Source: Nitrosopumilus sp.
GTDB lineage: Archaea > Thermoproteota > Nitrososphaeria > Nitrososphaerales > Nitrosopumilaceae
Direction: 5' to 3'
DNA: 64,000 nucleotides
NCBI GenBank assembly: GCA_029862745.1
Contig: JAOTWS010000006.1
Span: 1 to 64,000 of the forward strand
Below the pieces are notes generated by a model. It was not told the DNA's origin. It saw nothing but the letters and a program-made list of their open reading frames with translations, and did not search any database. Within the stretch, counting starts at the first letter, position 1. Each line of letters opens with the position of its first letter. Shown here piece after piece: positions 27,811 to 36,430 of the stretch. A program made the position numbers and the translations under genes.

Positions 27811-28290
27811 ATGATATTTTCAGAAATTGTGACCGATTTACAAAATCAACTAAAAAAAGATTTGGCACAAATTATATTTCTTCTAAAGAAAAATCCAGCT
27901 ACTGGATATGCAAGAATTGTAGAGATTGGAAAGGAGGTTGGAAAAAAATACAACATCAAATTAATTGTAAACTTTCCAAAAGAAGGAAGAATTGAAGAAT
28001 TTGATATGTATGGAAAAAGAGATTTGAGTTTAATTGTAGATTATGATCGAAAGAGATTTCCAATCGACAGGGAAATAATTAAACAAAAAGCAAAAGAAAT
28101 TCTAGGAGATATCCAGACAGAAGATGCATACATGTATGAAAATAAAGAAGGAGTAAGGGTTTACACTAAGAATTGGAAAATAGATATTCTACCTCACTCA
28201 GTACACATTTGGACAGAATTCAATGATAAAGTTACAGCGTTTTGTGATTGGTTGATGGAAAACGCCTATGAGATGAAGAAAAAAGAATAG
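27811..28290 (+). CDS. Conserved hypothetical protein, about 159 aa
   Basis: ATG at 27811 preferred: AAGGA lies 5 nt upstream and an ATTATAAT box (27781-27788) is centred 26.5 nt upstream; 27778 is an alternative. Mixed alpha/beta soluble protein with FDMYGKRDLSLIVDYDRKRF and a C-terminal VHIWTEFNDKVTAFCDWLM helix. Divergent from the neighbouring 214-aa gene with a shared promoter region. No family recognised. Confidence 0.72.
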   Translation: MIFSEIVTDLQNQLKKDLAQIIFLLKKNPATGYARIVEIGKEVGKKYNIKLIVNFPKEGRIEEFDMYGKRDLSLIVDYDRKRFPIDREIIKQKAKEILGDIQTEDAYMYENKEGVRVYTKNWKIDILPHSVHIWTEFNDKVTAFCDWLMENAYEMKKKE

Positions 28291-28299
28291 TCTAATGAA

Positions 28300-28659
28300 T
28301 TAGATATGTTCAAGATCATCTAAAAGTTTTTGAGCCTCAGAATTTTTGGGCTGAAGTTTTAAGATATGTCTACAGCATTCAATGGCTTCATCTTTTTGCT
28401 CTAAAGCCAAATGAACATTAGTTTTCAGAGTAAGTATCTCAACATCATTATTATCTAATTGAAAAGCTTTTTCAAAATAAGGTAATGCTTTTTTGGCATC
28501 ATCCACTATAAAGAAAACACTACCCATGATAAACATGAAATCAGGATCATCAGAATATTTAGATTCCAAACTCTTTCCAAACGCAACTGCCTTGTCATAT
28601 TCGCCATCTTTTAGTAATTTTTTGAGATGACGTTTTGGTTGTTTGAAAAAACCCACCAT
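28300..28659 (-). CDS. TPR-repeat protein, 119 aa
   Basis: About three tetratricopeptide-like helical pairs: EYDKAVAFGKSL, the second with ALPYFEKAFQLDNND, the third with AIECCRHILKLQPKN. Basic N-terminus, no membrane segment. TPR proteins act as protein-interaction scaffolds; partners cannot be inferred here. ATG start at 28659. Confidence 0.82.
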   Translation of the reverse strand: MVGFFKQPKRHLKKLLKDGEYDKAVAFGKSLESKYSDDPDFMFIMGSVFFIVDDAKKALPYFEKAFQLDNNDVEILTLKTNVHLALEQKDEAIECCRHILKLQPKNSEAQKLLDDLEHI

Positions 28660-28759
28660 ATCGATTCGTTATTTTAACAGAGATTAGTAATTTGAATGTA
28701 AGACATTATAGTTTTCAATCAAACAAAGATTGTGGTCGATAGCCACTTGGAGTTTTAGT

Positions 28760-30220
28760 TTAAGTGTTTCGAGGAACTTTCATTATTCCTTCTTTAATCA
28801 AGAACTGAATTCCTAAGATGAAATCTGAATCTCCAATAGAACCATTAGCCCACCAGCCTGCGTTGTTCTTAACCCAAGATGGTATGTCATTTGTAGTTCC
28901 ACCAGAGCCTTGAGTTGTTGGTGGGATCTTCATTATTTTTTCTTTAATCAAGAACTGAATTCCTTGGACAAATGAATTATCATCAATTGCACCATTAGCC
29001 CACCAGCCTGCGTTGTTTTTGATCCAGGAGGGAATTTCTTGAGCCGGAGACACACCATTAGAATCATAAATTGGAACTTGTACTTTCAAATAATCAGAAG
29101 ATCCAGAAGGTGCAATTCCTTCAGGTGCCAATCCATAAATCCAAATCACATAGTTGGCAGTTCCTGGTTTTTCTTTTACAAGTATATCAACAATTTGTTG
29201 CCCAGATGGAGAGTATAGGAATTTTTTACCTTGTTCTTGTGCAATTGATCTTAAAGGAGTTAGATTTTCATCAACAGTTAGAAAATCAAACTGAACTTGA
29301 TTCAAAAATTCAGTATCATCATACTTACTAATGAAACTAATAAGCCACTCCATTTCACAGCCTGTAACTGGATCTTCAGGACCATAAAAGATGTGGACTT
29401 GGTAATCAAAGTTATGTGTGGGTTTTTTTATGCTGACTGTTTTTTCAAAATTAGTTTCACATCCTGCCGCTCTAAATTCATCTGTAGTTGAAACTATTCC
29501 CTTAAATGGGCTCTCTTGTACATTTTCTTTATACTCTAATAATCGAAATTCATATTCAGTGGGAGGTATTCCTTCTGATACATGTGTGTAAGTTTTAGCT
29601 TTTATTGGAAATGGGAAACCATCAACTATCCAAACTTTGCTTCCAATTCCACCAGTTTTCCAATACATTTGAACAGCCTCCCAAGTACCTGCAGGAACAG
29701 TAATAGTTTCAATTGCTCTTGGAATAACTTGCTCACCTCCAATGTTTCCAATCTTACCCCATGATGCAGATTTGAATTCTTTTGGACCTTTTCCACCAGA
29801 ACTATCGTCAGATGTTGCAAATGCTGAGAGCCAGACTACAGAAGATTTGAATGCGCCACGGTAAACGCCTAATTCTGAACTACCACCTGTTGGTTCAGGT
29901 GCAATTTTTCCTAACTCCATTTCACCAACAATTACTTTAGAGCCATCATAAACCACAACTTCAGATAACCATTTAGTTTCACTTCCAACCTGTTTGTCAC
30001 CTTTAATCCATATATCCATTTCAAAATTTGCGCATTCTTTGTAATCTACATGACACATGCTATAAGAAAAGAAATCGCCTTGTTTGAGCCCTTCACCTGC
30101 ATACCATGATCCTGCTTTATCAACACCGCCAGCAGATGAGAATTGCGCAAATGCTGAAGAAGACACTAAAGATCCAAAAAGAAATACGGTGATTATGGAA
30201 AATAGTAAAAGTACTTTCAA
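28760..30220 (-). CDS. Secreted surface protein with two C-terminal WW modules
   Basis: 486 residues, TTG start at 30220, signal peptide with cleavage near SAFAQF. A large beta-rich ectodomain with scattered Cys is followed by two copies (about 396-434 and 446-483) of a 38-residue module: IPSWxKNNAGWWANG, then IxDxxFxxGIQFLIKExIMKxP. The same module ends two other secreted proteins in this window. Its recurrence at C-termini suggests cell-surface anchoring or glycan/protein binding; experimental function is not known to me. Confidence 0.82.
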   Translation of the reverse strand: MKVLLLFSIITVFLFGSLVSSSAFAQFSSAGGVDKAGSWYAGEGLKQGDFFSYSMCHVDYKECANFEMDIWIKGDKQVGSETKWLSEVVVYDGSKVIVGEMELGKIAPEPTGGSSELGVYRGAFKSSVVWLSAFATSDDSSGGKGPKEFKSASWGKIGNIGGEQVIPRAIETITVPAGTWEAVQMYWKTGGIGSKVWIVDGFPFPIKAKTYTHVSEGIPPTEYEFRLLEYKENVQESPFKGIVSTTDEFRAAGCETNFEKTVSIKKPTHNFDYQVHIFYGPEDPVTGCEMEWLISFISKYDDTEFLNQVQFDFLTVDENLTPLRSIAQEQGKKFLYSPSGQQIVDILVKEKPGTANYVIWIYGLAPEGIAPSGSSDYLKVQVPIYDSNGVSPAQEIPSWIKNNAGWWANGAIDDNSFVQGIQFLIKEKIMKIPPTTQGSGGTTNDIPSWVKNNAGWWANGSIGDSDFILGIQFLIKEGIMKVPRNT

Positions 30221-30342
30221 TCTATAAAAAAAATGGTAAAACAGATAGTTAAACGTTGTTCAACTATGAAAAGTGGTAAAAAGAGGTAATCATTACTACG
30301 CAAATAAGCAAATATAGAGGAAAATGTACAGAAATTCCAGAA

Positions 30343-30510
30343 ATGTGTGAATGTTCAAAAGTCCATTTATTTGAAGTGGAATTCAAACTAGATGGGATGA
30401 CAGTAGTTCCTACACACAAAAACTGTGGATTTGCACTAGATGAAAAACAGGCAGACAAGTTCCAAAAAGAGTTAGTAAAATCATGGGGTTTTGAACAAGA
30501 TGAAGAATGA
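30343..30510 (+). CDS. Small Cys-containing protein, 55+ aa (start uncertain)
   Basis: In-frame ATG at 30343 to TGA 30510. Coding-like sequence (MCECSKVHLFEVEFKLDG, THKNCGFALDEKQADKF) clearly continues upstream of this ATG as ITTQISKYRGKCTEIPE without a canonical start before a TAA. An ATG at 30266 with seven codons (MKSGKKR) lies in a frame that would join by gain of one base near 30285. Either the gene starts at the internal ATG, uses a rare start, or carries a frameshift. Four Cys suggest metal binding. It lies on the strand opposite its neighbours. Confidence 0.6.
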   Translation: MCECSKVHLFEVEFKLDGMTVVPTHKNCGFALDEKQADKFQKELVKSWGFEQDEE

Positions 30511-30552
30511 ATAAATAAAAAATAAAAAATAAGTTTTAAAGCTGCTATCGAA

Positions 30553-30696
30553 TTATAGTTGTCCGACAGCTTCTTTACAAACACTTGTTGAACATTTGCA
30601 ATCAGCACTGCATATACAATGACCTTGCATTGCGCAATCGCATGAATAATCTGGATCTCCGCTGGCTGCTTCGCATCCACATGCTTGATCTACCAT
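30553..30696 (-). CDS. Metallothionein-like cysteine-rich peptide, 47 aa
   Basis: ATG at 30696, TAA at 30553. Nine Cys in 47 residues, mostly CxC pairs: ACGCE, SCDCAM, HCICS, DCKCS, plus one VCKE. This is the pattern of small metallothioneins (Zn, Cu or Cd thiolate clusters). There are no hydrophobic segments and it is acidic. A TTTTAAAA element is centred about 26 nt upstream. It lies 53 bp from the end of the next gene and may be independently transcribed. The ligand metal is unknown. Confidence 0.72.
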   Translation of the reverse strand: MVDQACGCEAASGDPDYSCDCAMQGHCICSADCKCSTSVCKEAVGQL

Positions 30697-30749
30697 GCTA
30701 AATCAGTAATCTTACTTCTTTTAAAAGGTTAGTACATGGACATAGAATG

Positions 30750-31634
30750 TCAGGCACTTGAAATGATCTCAAGAATGGAATTTGCTGATTTTTGTACAGT
30801 TTCTGATTGCTGTTCTAAGAGATTTTCATCAACCTCGATGTCAAAAGCAACCTTCAGAAGATAGATAAGATCTTGTCTTTGACTTAAATTATCCTTGATT
30901 TTTAGAAAGTTTTCTTTATTGATATAACCTAGATAAAAATAGCAATCAGAAAGCATCGAATTTCTTACAAAAAAATCGTGTTTTTGCTGAATAATTTGAG
31001 AATGGTTATTTTTTTCAATTAAATCTGAAAAACCAATTGTTGATTTTAGCATACGTTCAAGTAATGTAGGAATCGATCTCTCAATTCCAACTGTTTGGGT
31101 TACTATAGAGATATTTTTATTGATAAGAGTTTTCTTTAACTTTCTAAGTAAATCAAGCATATGAGAAGGACTTGATCTTTGATGGTTAATTGCAGATATG
31201 GCATCAGCTAAATAATAAGTAGCACATTTTTGCCAACAAGGCGCAAATACATCTGATGTTTGAATAGATTCTTTAGTTTTTTGACAACAGAATAGAGATT
31301 CAATTAAACAATTTTTTGCAAAATCCATGAATAATAAAGAACGTTTTTCTTTAATTTTAGAAAGTAGCATTCGTAAATCCCACGACTCATCATTAATGAT
31401 TTGAAGGTTGTCGTATTGAAGTAGTTTTTTTGATTGGATTTCAGATAAAGATGCATGATGAATCATGACAAAATTATTTTCAAATTTAATGATTTTTTCA
31501 GATTCTGACTTTTCATCAAATACAACAATATCATAATCACAAGAATCAAAATTAAAATCAGAAACTTGGCAACCTGCTAATCCAATTGGGAATTCAGATA
31601 AACCTTGTTCTTTGACAAATTTTTGAAGATCCAT
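30750..31634 (-). CDS. Conserved hypothetical protein, 294 aa
   Basis: Soluble, ATG start at 31634. The N-terminal 60 residues (GLAGCQVSDFNFDSCDYDIVVFD) resemble a nucleotidyltransferase-like strand-loop with DxD-type acids. The remainder is helical, with a Cys/Trp-rich FAPCWQKCATYYLADAIS segment like HEPN or nucleotidyltransferase C-terminal domains. The assignment is tentative and only the fold flavour is visible. Located just downstream of tRNA-Glu on the opposite strand. Confidence 0.7.
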   Translation of the reverse strand: MDLQKFVKEQGLSEFPIGLAGCQVSDFNFDSCDYDIVVFDEKSESEKIIKFENNFVMIHHASLSEIQSKKLLQYDNLQIINDESWDLRMLLSKIKEKRSLLFMDFAKNCLIESLFCCQKTKESIQTSDVFAPCWQKCATYYLADAISAINHQRSSPSHMLDLLRKLKKTLINKNISIVTQTVGIERSIPTLLERMLKSTIGFSDLIEKNNHSQIIQQKHDFFVRNSMLSDCYFYLGYINKENFLKIKDNLSQRQDLIYLLKVAFDIEVDENLLEQQSETVQKSANSILEIISSA

Positions 31635-31744
31635 GTAATTGAATATGATTAATTTTCTATAAAGGAAGAAACTTACAAAATTTCACAAATTCATGCAAAG
31701 TCAAAACATTTCCTTTAAATTAAGATTGGATTCATTTTTAGCAA

Positions 31745-31819
31745 GCTCCTATAGTGTAGTCCGGTTAAGCATTTTGGCTTCTCAAGCCAAAGACTCGGGT
31801 TCAAATCCCGATGGGAGCA
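31745..31819 (+). tRNA. tRNA-Glu (CTC)
   Basis: Full cloverleaf: acceptor GCTCCTA (31745-31751) pairs with TGGGAGC (31812-31818), discriminator A. D arm contains GTAGTCCGGTTAA; anticodon stem TTGGC/GCCAA encloses the loop TTCTCAA with anticodon CTC; T arm CTCGGGTTCAAATCCCGAT. No intron and no encoded CCA. The anticodon CTC reads GAG. Confidence 0.96.
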
Positions 31820-31923
31820 TATCATTTGTGACTAAAATATACACAGATCAATGATAGACATGAATTAAATCTAGTTAAAATACAGGATTATATTTTTCCA
31901 GATTTAACTAATTTCTATTTTGC

Positions 31924-32136
31924 ATGATATTATTAATCAACTCCATTGACTTTTTGAAATCTTCAAATTTTGTGCTTTACAAGAACATCAACTATCTGAA
32001 TGACTGCATTATAATCTACAAGGATGGTACCAGCAAAGATGTTCCAGAAAATACATGTAGGAATTGTGCTACTAAGATAAATGCAAAAAATCCTGAGAAT
32101 ATATTCATTATAATCCTAGAGCAAGTACTTGGGTAG
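31924..32136 (+). CDS. Hypothetical protein, 70 aa
   Basis: ATG at 31924. Hydrophobic N-terminal strand, a YKDGTSKDVPE turn, a CRNC pair, then a hydrophobic C-terminus (IFIIILEQVLG). Codon composition is plausible but nothing matches a known family. No clear promoter at 25 nt. It may be a genuine small protein or chance. Confidence 0.4.
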   Translation: MILLINSIDFLKSSNFVLYKNINYLNDCIIIYKDGTSKDVPENTCRNCATKINAKNPENIFIIILEQVLG

Positions 32137-32329
32137 AATTATCAGAAAATAAATGATATGTGTTAATTGACATTCACGTTTTGAGAATACATAATTAATT
32201 ATTTTTGATTAAAGAAATTTACTTTAATATTTTAGTTTTCTTGCTCTCACTTTGAATGTCATTTCATTAAAAAAAGGCATACCACAAACCCTTAGTCATA
32301 CTGTAATAATCAGTCATCGATGATTCATC

Positions 32330-32500
32330 ATGCAAAGTTTAACTTTAAAACCAAGGCAATCTGAGCCTATGAACACTCTGGTAGAAACACCAGTAAAAGA
32401 AAGAGAAAAAATTCACATTAACACAGTATCAAGACAAAACACGTCTGCAATGGATATGATGGGCTTGTCATGGATATTTGTTGAGGATGACTACTCTTGA
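32330..32500 (+). CDS. Small hypothetical protein, 56 aa
   Basis: ATG at 32330, TGA at 32500. A basic/polar N-terminal half (SLTLKPRQSEPMNTLVETP) and a C-terminal SAMDMMGLSWIFVEDDYS. A TGTAATAAT element is centred about 24 nt upstream of the ATG, the spacing seen at other leaderless starts here. No family recognised. Confidence 0.55.
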   Translation: MQSLTLKPRQSEPMNTLVETPVKEREKIHINTVSRQNTSAMDMMGLSWIFVEDDYS

Positions 32501-32643
32501 TTCAAAGAATGTTGTCTTCAATATCCAAAAGTCTGCGAAAAAATAGCCATCTAGAATTTAATCCTGAGGTATTAGAGGCTTTCAAATGATTATGGGTCAA
32601 ATCATCATATCATACTTAATACATATACCTAACTGTGAGTAAC

Positions 32644-34347
32644 ATGCTAAATAAAATTAATTTTCTATTAACTCTAGTTTTCTTGTCTTCTATTTCATTA
32701 ATAATTTCACAGGATAATGAAATTTTTGCTCAAACTTCTTCAGTACCTGAACCGATAACTGATCTGATTGCAATTCCTGGAAATGGCGAAGTTAGTCTAT
32801 CCTGGACTGCCCCTTACAATAACGGATCTCCAATCATATCTTATAAAATAATACAATGGGAGACTGGCTCTGATGTGTTTACCACTTTTCCTAACCTAAG
32901 TACGACAACCCAGGCAACTGCAACTGGACTCAAAAATAACATTTCTTATAGTTTCAAGGTGATTGCAGTGAACTCTGTAGGTCAAAGTGTAGATTCCAAT
33001 ATTGCATCTGCCAAACCCCTGCCCACTGCACCCTCAACTGATGTTCCAAACCAAATCACTAACCTTATTGCAACAAGAGGAGACAGTAAGGTGAACCTAT
33101 CATGGAGTAAACCAAATGACAATGGCTCACCAATTACAAGCTACAAAATAACATATTGGCAAATTGGAACTGACAACTTCCAGAAAAAGACAGTTGACGG
33201 AAAAGCAATCACTGCACAAATTACTGGATTGACAAACAATGTATCATATGCCTTTAAAATAAATGCAGTAAATACAATAGGCCAAAGTCCTGACTCTAAT
33301 GTTGATTCTGCAACCCCTTCAAAGTCAGTTATTGCAACAGTTCCAAACCAGGTAAGAGGGGTGGTTGGTATTCCAAGTAACGGTCAGGTGTTTCTCTCAT
33401 GGATTGAACCATCAGATAATGGGGCACCAATTACAAGCTATAGAATTATTGTAAATGAGAAAGGATCTGCCATAACTACAACATACACTAACATCGGAGA
33501 TTCAGAAAAAGCCACAATCAGTGGTCTAAAAAACAATGTAACTTATGATTTTAAAATATCTGCAGTGAACTCTGTAGGTATTGGAAAGGAATCGAATTTA
33601 ATATCAGTCACCCCAAACAACAAGGTTCCAATTATAATAACGGGTCTCAAGGCGGTATCTGGAGATAGCAAGGTAACTTTATCATGGTCAGTATCATCTA
33701 ATGCACTAGATGACATTACAGGGTATATAGTAAGGGAATTTAGGACTGGTGCGGATTCATTTGTGTCTCATTCCATTATTGGCAAGTCCACAACTGCAAC
33801 AATTAATGGCCTTACAAATGGCATACCTTATGGATTCAGAGTATTAGGAGTTAATCCAGGTGGTATAGGTACTGAATCCAACATTGTATACGTTACACCA
33901 ATGCCTCAATCCAAAACAACATCAATGGTACCTACACAGATAGGTGATCTTAGAGCAACTGTTGGTGAGAATCAAGTGAAATTATCGTGGAGTAAACCAT
34001 TTGATAATGGCTTTCCAATTACAGGATACAAAATCATTCAATCAATTACTGGTTCTAGCTCATTTACTACCATACCAAAATCAGATACTATTCCTGAGGT
34101 AATAATTACTGGATTGACAAATGATGCATCCTACAACTTTAAGGTCTCAGCTATAAATTCAGAAGGTACAGGCAAAGAATCAATAGCAGTTTCTGCCATT
34201 CCAAAATCGCCAACTGCACCAAAGTATGTAATCCCACAATGGATAAAGATAAATGCCGAATGGTGGTCTCAAGGTTTGATTTCTGACTCTGAGTATGTTC
34301 AAGCAATAGAATACATGATAAATCAAGGAATAATCAAAATAAGATGA
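32644..34347 (+). CDS. Secreted protein: five fibronectin type III domains plus WW module
   Basis: About 567 residues from ATG 32644 (a GTG at 32635 is also open). Signal peptide with cleavage near IFAQTS. Five tandem FN3 domains are recognisable by repeated VxLSWxxPxDNGxPITSYKI and NNxSYxFKVxAVNSxGxxxxSN motifs. The C-terminus is one WW module (PQWIKINAEWW, then GIIKIR) shared with two other surface proteins here. Probably an adhesin-like surface protein. The stop overlaps the next gene's ATG (ATGA). Confidence 0.88.
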   Translation: MLNKINFLLTLVFLSSISLIISQDNEIFAQTSSVPEPITDLIAIPGNGEVSLSWTAPYNNGSPIISYKIIQWETGSDVFTTFPNLSTTTQATATGLKNNISYSFKVIAVNSVGQSVDSNIASAKPLPTAPSTDVPNQITNLIATRGDSKVNLSWSKPNDNGSPITSYKITYWQIGTDNFQKKTVDGKAITAQITGLTNNVSYAFKINAVNTIGQSPDSNVDSATPSKSVIATVPNQVRGVVGIPSNGQVFLSWIEPSDNGAPITSYRIIVNEKGSAITTTYTNIGDSEKATISGLKNNVTYDFKISAVNSVGIGKESNLISVTPNNKVPIIITGLKAVSGDSKVTLSWSVSSNALDDITGYIVREFRTGADSFVSHSIIGKSTTATINGLTNGIPYGFRVLGVNPGGIGTESNIVYVTPMPQSKTTSMVPTQIGDLRATVGENQVKLSWSKPFDNGFPITGYKIIQSITGSSSFTTIPKSDTIPEVIITGLTNDASYNFKVSAINSEGTGKESIAVSAIPKSPTAPKYVIPQWIKINAEWWSQGLISDSEYVQAIEYMINQGIIKIR

Positions 34348-35675
34348 TAGTTGGGAAATCTTTTTATCCAATTAAAAAGGAGTTTGATACCTTGAGAAAA
34401 CAAGTCCCAATTATTTTTGTATTATTTGTAGTATCTTTTATGATAGCAGGGATCAGTATGCAAGATTCTTTTGCAGATATCATACCTCCAAAAAAACAAA
34501 CCAGTTTAGGAATATCTCCAGAGGACATAGTATGTGAAAGTGGAATGTTCAAGGTGTTCAGAGAAGTAACCAACTCTGTTGCATGTGTCAAACCAAATAG
34601 TGTATCAAAGCTTGTCTCTTATGGATGGTCAAAAGCAGTAGATCAAAACGCTCTAGGCCTTCAGCTAAACAAAGAAAGTATTTCTCTGGGAACAATAAAC
34701 AAACTATATGCAGAGCCAGTAAAGACACAGTTTGGTAAGTTAACTCCAAAGTCACCTACAGCAGGATATAATTTTGCATTTGAGGTATGTGCCACTCAAA
34801 AGATCTACGTTCCAGATGTTCTAATAAAATCAGACAGTGAGACACAACACTATGAGATACCAGAAAACATTGAACCAAACAAATGTGTTCTTAGTGTCAC
34901 CTTTATCAAGGCCGCAGATCCAAATTCAATTAAGGTCACACTGTTAAACAAGGGCGATATCTCAAAGAATCTCTCAGAGATAGAGACCAAAATAGCCTCA
35001 CTTGAAAAAGAACTTGCCATGGCAAAAAAATTACTTGGAACCAAGGACTCACCTGATGTGGTCCAAGGCTCAAAGATTTCTGAACTAAGAAAACAGCTAA
35101 ACGATGCTAAAGAAGACCTATACAGATTGTACTTTACCGTCCATGCAGTACCAAAAGAAAAGTACAATATTCAAAAGCTATCCTTCACTGGTACTCCAAT
35201 TGAGGGTGAGTTAGCCAACATAATAGCAGTAAAAAAAGCAATTGTGGGAGACAACACATATGATACAATCTTTGAGGTTTGTGCTGGAAAGGTTCAGGTC
35301 AGATTACCAGTAATAACTATTTCTTCAGATATTGAAACTACCAACATTAATCTAGGTGACAGAATTGCACCAAATTCTTGTCAAATGACATTCGTTAAGA
35401 TAACAGCAACTGATCCTGCAAGTATTAAAGTAAACCCAGCTGCCAACTCTGAATCCAGCAAAAAAGTATCTGATCTGGAAACCCAAATATCAAAACTACA
35501 AAAGGAACTAAACAACGCAAAGGAATTACTACGTTCATTACTACATGACTCTAAAAGACCTTCGAACTTTAATGAACAAGTAGAAATGCATAGCTCAAAC
35601 ATCATTCAATTAAGAAACCAGATTAATTTGATAAAGGCAGAGTATAATGGTGTTTTATACCAAGCATATAGATAG
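34344..35675 (+). CDS. Secreted protein with two beta/coiled-coil modules
   Basis: 443 residues; signal or anchor at about 20-44 ending DSFADI. Two homologous modules each contain an FEVCA segment, a second Cys in xxNxCxxxF(V/I)K and ADPxSIKV, followed by a coiled coil (SEIETKIASLEKELAMAKKL and SDLETQISKLQKELNNAKEL). The 4-nt ATGA overlap with the FN3 gene indicates one operon and probably a joint cell-surface structure. No named family recognised. Confidence 0.78.
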   Translation: MIVGKSFYPIKKEFDTLRKQVPIIFVLFVVSFMIAGISMQDSFADIIPPKKQTSLGISPEDIVCESGMFKVFREVTNSVACVKPNSVSKLVSYGWSKAVDQNALGLQLNKESISLGTINKLYAEPVKTQFGKLTPKSPTAGYNFAFEVCATQKIYVPDVLIKSDSETQHYEIPENIEPNKCVLSVTFIKAADPNSIKVTLLNKGDISKNLSEIETKIASLEKELAMAKKLLGTKDSPDVVQGSKISELRKQLNDAKEDLYRLYFTVHAVPKEKYNIQKLSFTGTPIEGELANIIAVKKAIVGDNTYDTIFEVCAGKVQVRLPVITISSDIETTNINLGDRIAPNSCQMTFVKITATDPASIKVNPAANSESSKKVSDLETQISKLQKELNNAKELLRSLLHDSKRPSNFNEQVEMHSSNIIQLRNQINLIKAEYNGVLYQAYR

Positions 35676-35860
35676 TTAAGTCCATTTGGATGATTTTTAA
35701 AAAATTCACAATTATACTGTTTAATCATGTTATTGGATAATCTTTTCTACTATGATATCTTGTCACTCTAATTCTAACTAATTGGATTCTTACAATATCG
35801 ATTTGGTGAATAAATAATCCTAAAATTGAATCTAATTGAATATAAAATATAGAAAAGACC

Positions 35861-36007
35861 CTAGTTGAGTCGTGTCTCTTTGGTTCCCAACAGAATTGTA
35901 TCTCTACTAAAACCGTCTACATGTTCTTTTTTTATTATTTTTGTCATCACTTGTTGTGTATCGTTATTACTATTAAAGGACATCAATATAGTTTCGTAAC
36001 AAACCAT
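35861..36007 (-). CDS. Small hypothetical protein, 48 aa
   Basis: ATG at 36007 with AAAGGA 3 nt upstream, TAG at 35861. It encodes MVCYETILMSFNSNNDTQ, then a polar helix KIIKKEHVDGFSRDTILLG. The sequence looks coding (balanced composition, amphipathic helix) but no family is recognised. Confidence 0.45.
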   Translation of the reverse strand: MVCYETILMSFNSNNDTQQVMTKIIKKEHVDGFSRDTILLGTKETRLN

Positions 36008-36103
36008 ATTCCTTTGTAATACAGTACAGATGTTGAGAATCTAAAATAAAGTGGATTCACTCCATCTACGAATCAAACTCTATTGATAACTTGCACTAGA
36101 TAA

Positions 36104-36280
36104 TTACTCTATCTTCAAAGCCTTTGAGGGACACTGACTTACTGTCTTTCTTATTTGCTCTTCGGTGGCTCCATCTTGTGTTATGACGAAATTTCCATCT
36201 TTTACCTGAAATACCGATGGCAATGTCTTTACACAATTGGCAGAATGAGTGCAAATGGTTTTGTCATATGTTACTTTCAT
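36104..36280 (-). CDS. Divergent mono-cluster ferredoxin (Fer4_19/YjdI-like), 58 aa
   Basis: ATG at 36280. The pattern YDKTICTHSANCVKTLPSVF, then SQCPSKALKIE, is the signature of the divergent 4Fe-4S mono-cluster family (Fer4_19, often with CDGSH proteins). Three Cys plus a His near the first Cys are visible. It is shorter than 60 codons and easily missed. Probably a small electron carrier or Fe-S-binding regulator. Confidence 0.78.
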   Translation of the reverse strand: MKVTYDKTICTHSANCVKTLPSVFQVKDGNFVITQDGATEEQIRKTVSQCPSKALKIE

Positions 36281-36430
36281 GATTTGAAATGATCATGATT
36301 GGTAATAAGAGATTCTAATCTCTAAACGAGAGGTTATGCTAGAGAGAAACACTCAGAGTAGACAGGTAATGTCTTAGTTTTTTGTATCTCTAATTTCATA
36401 ATACTTTAATCATACATATTTTTCTAAGTA

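Noticed and set aside
30264-30680. 138-codon minus-strand ORF
   Set aside because: It overlaps better candidates: the Cys-containing plus-strand gene and the metallothionein-like gene in another frame.
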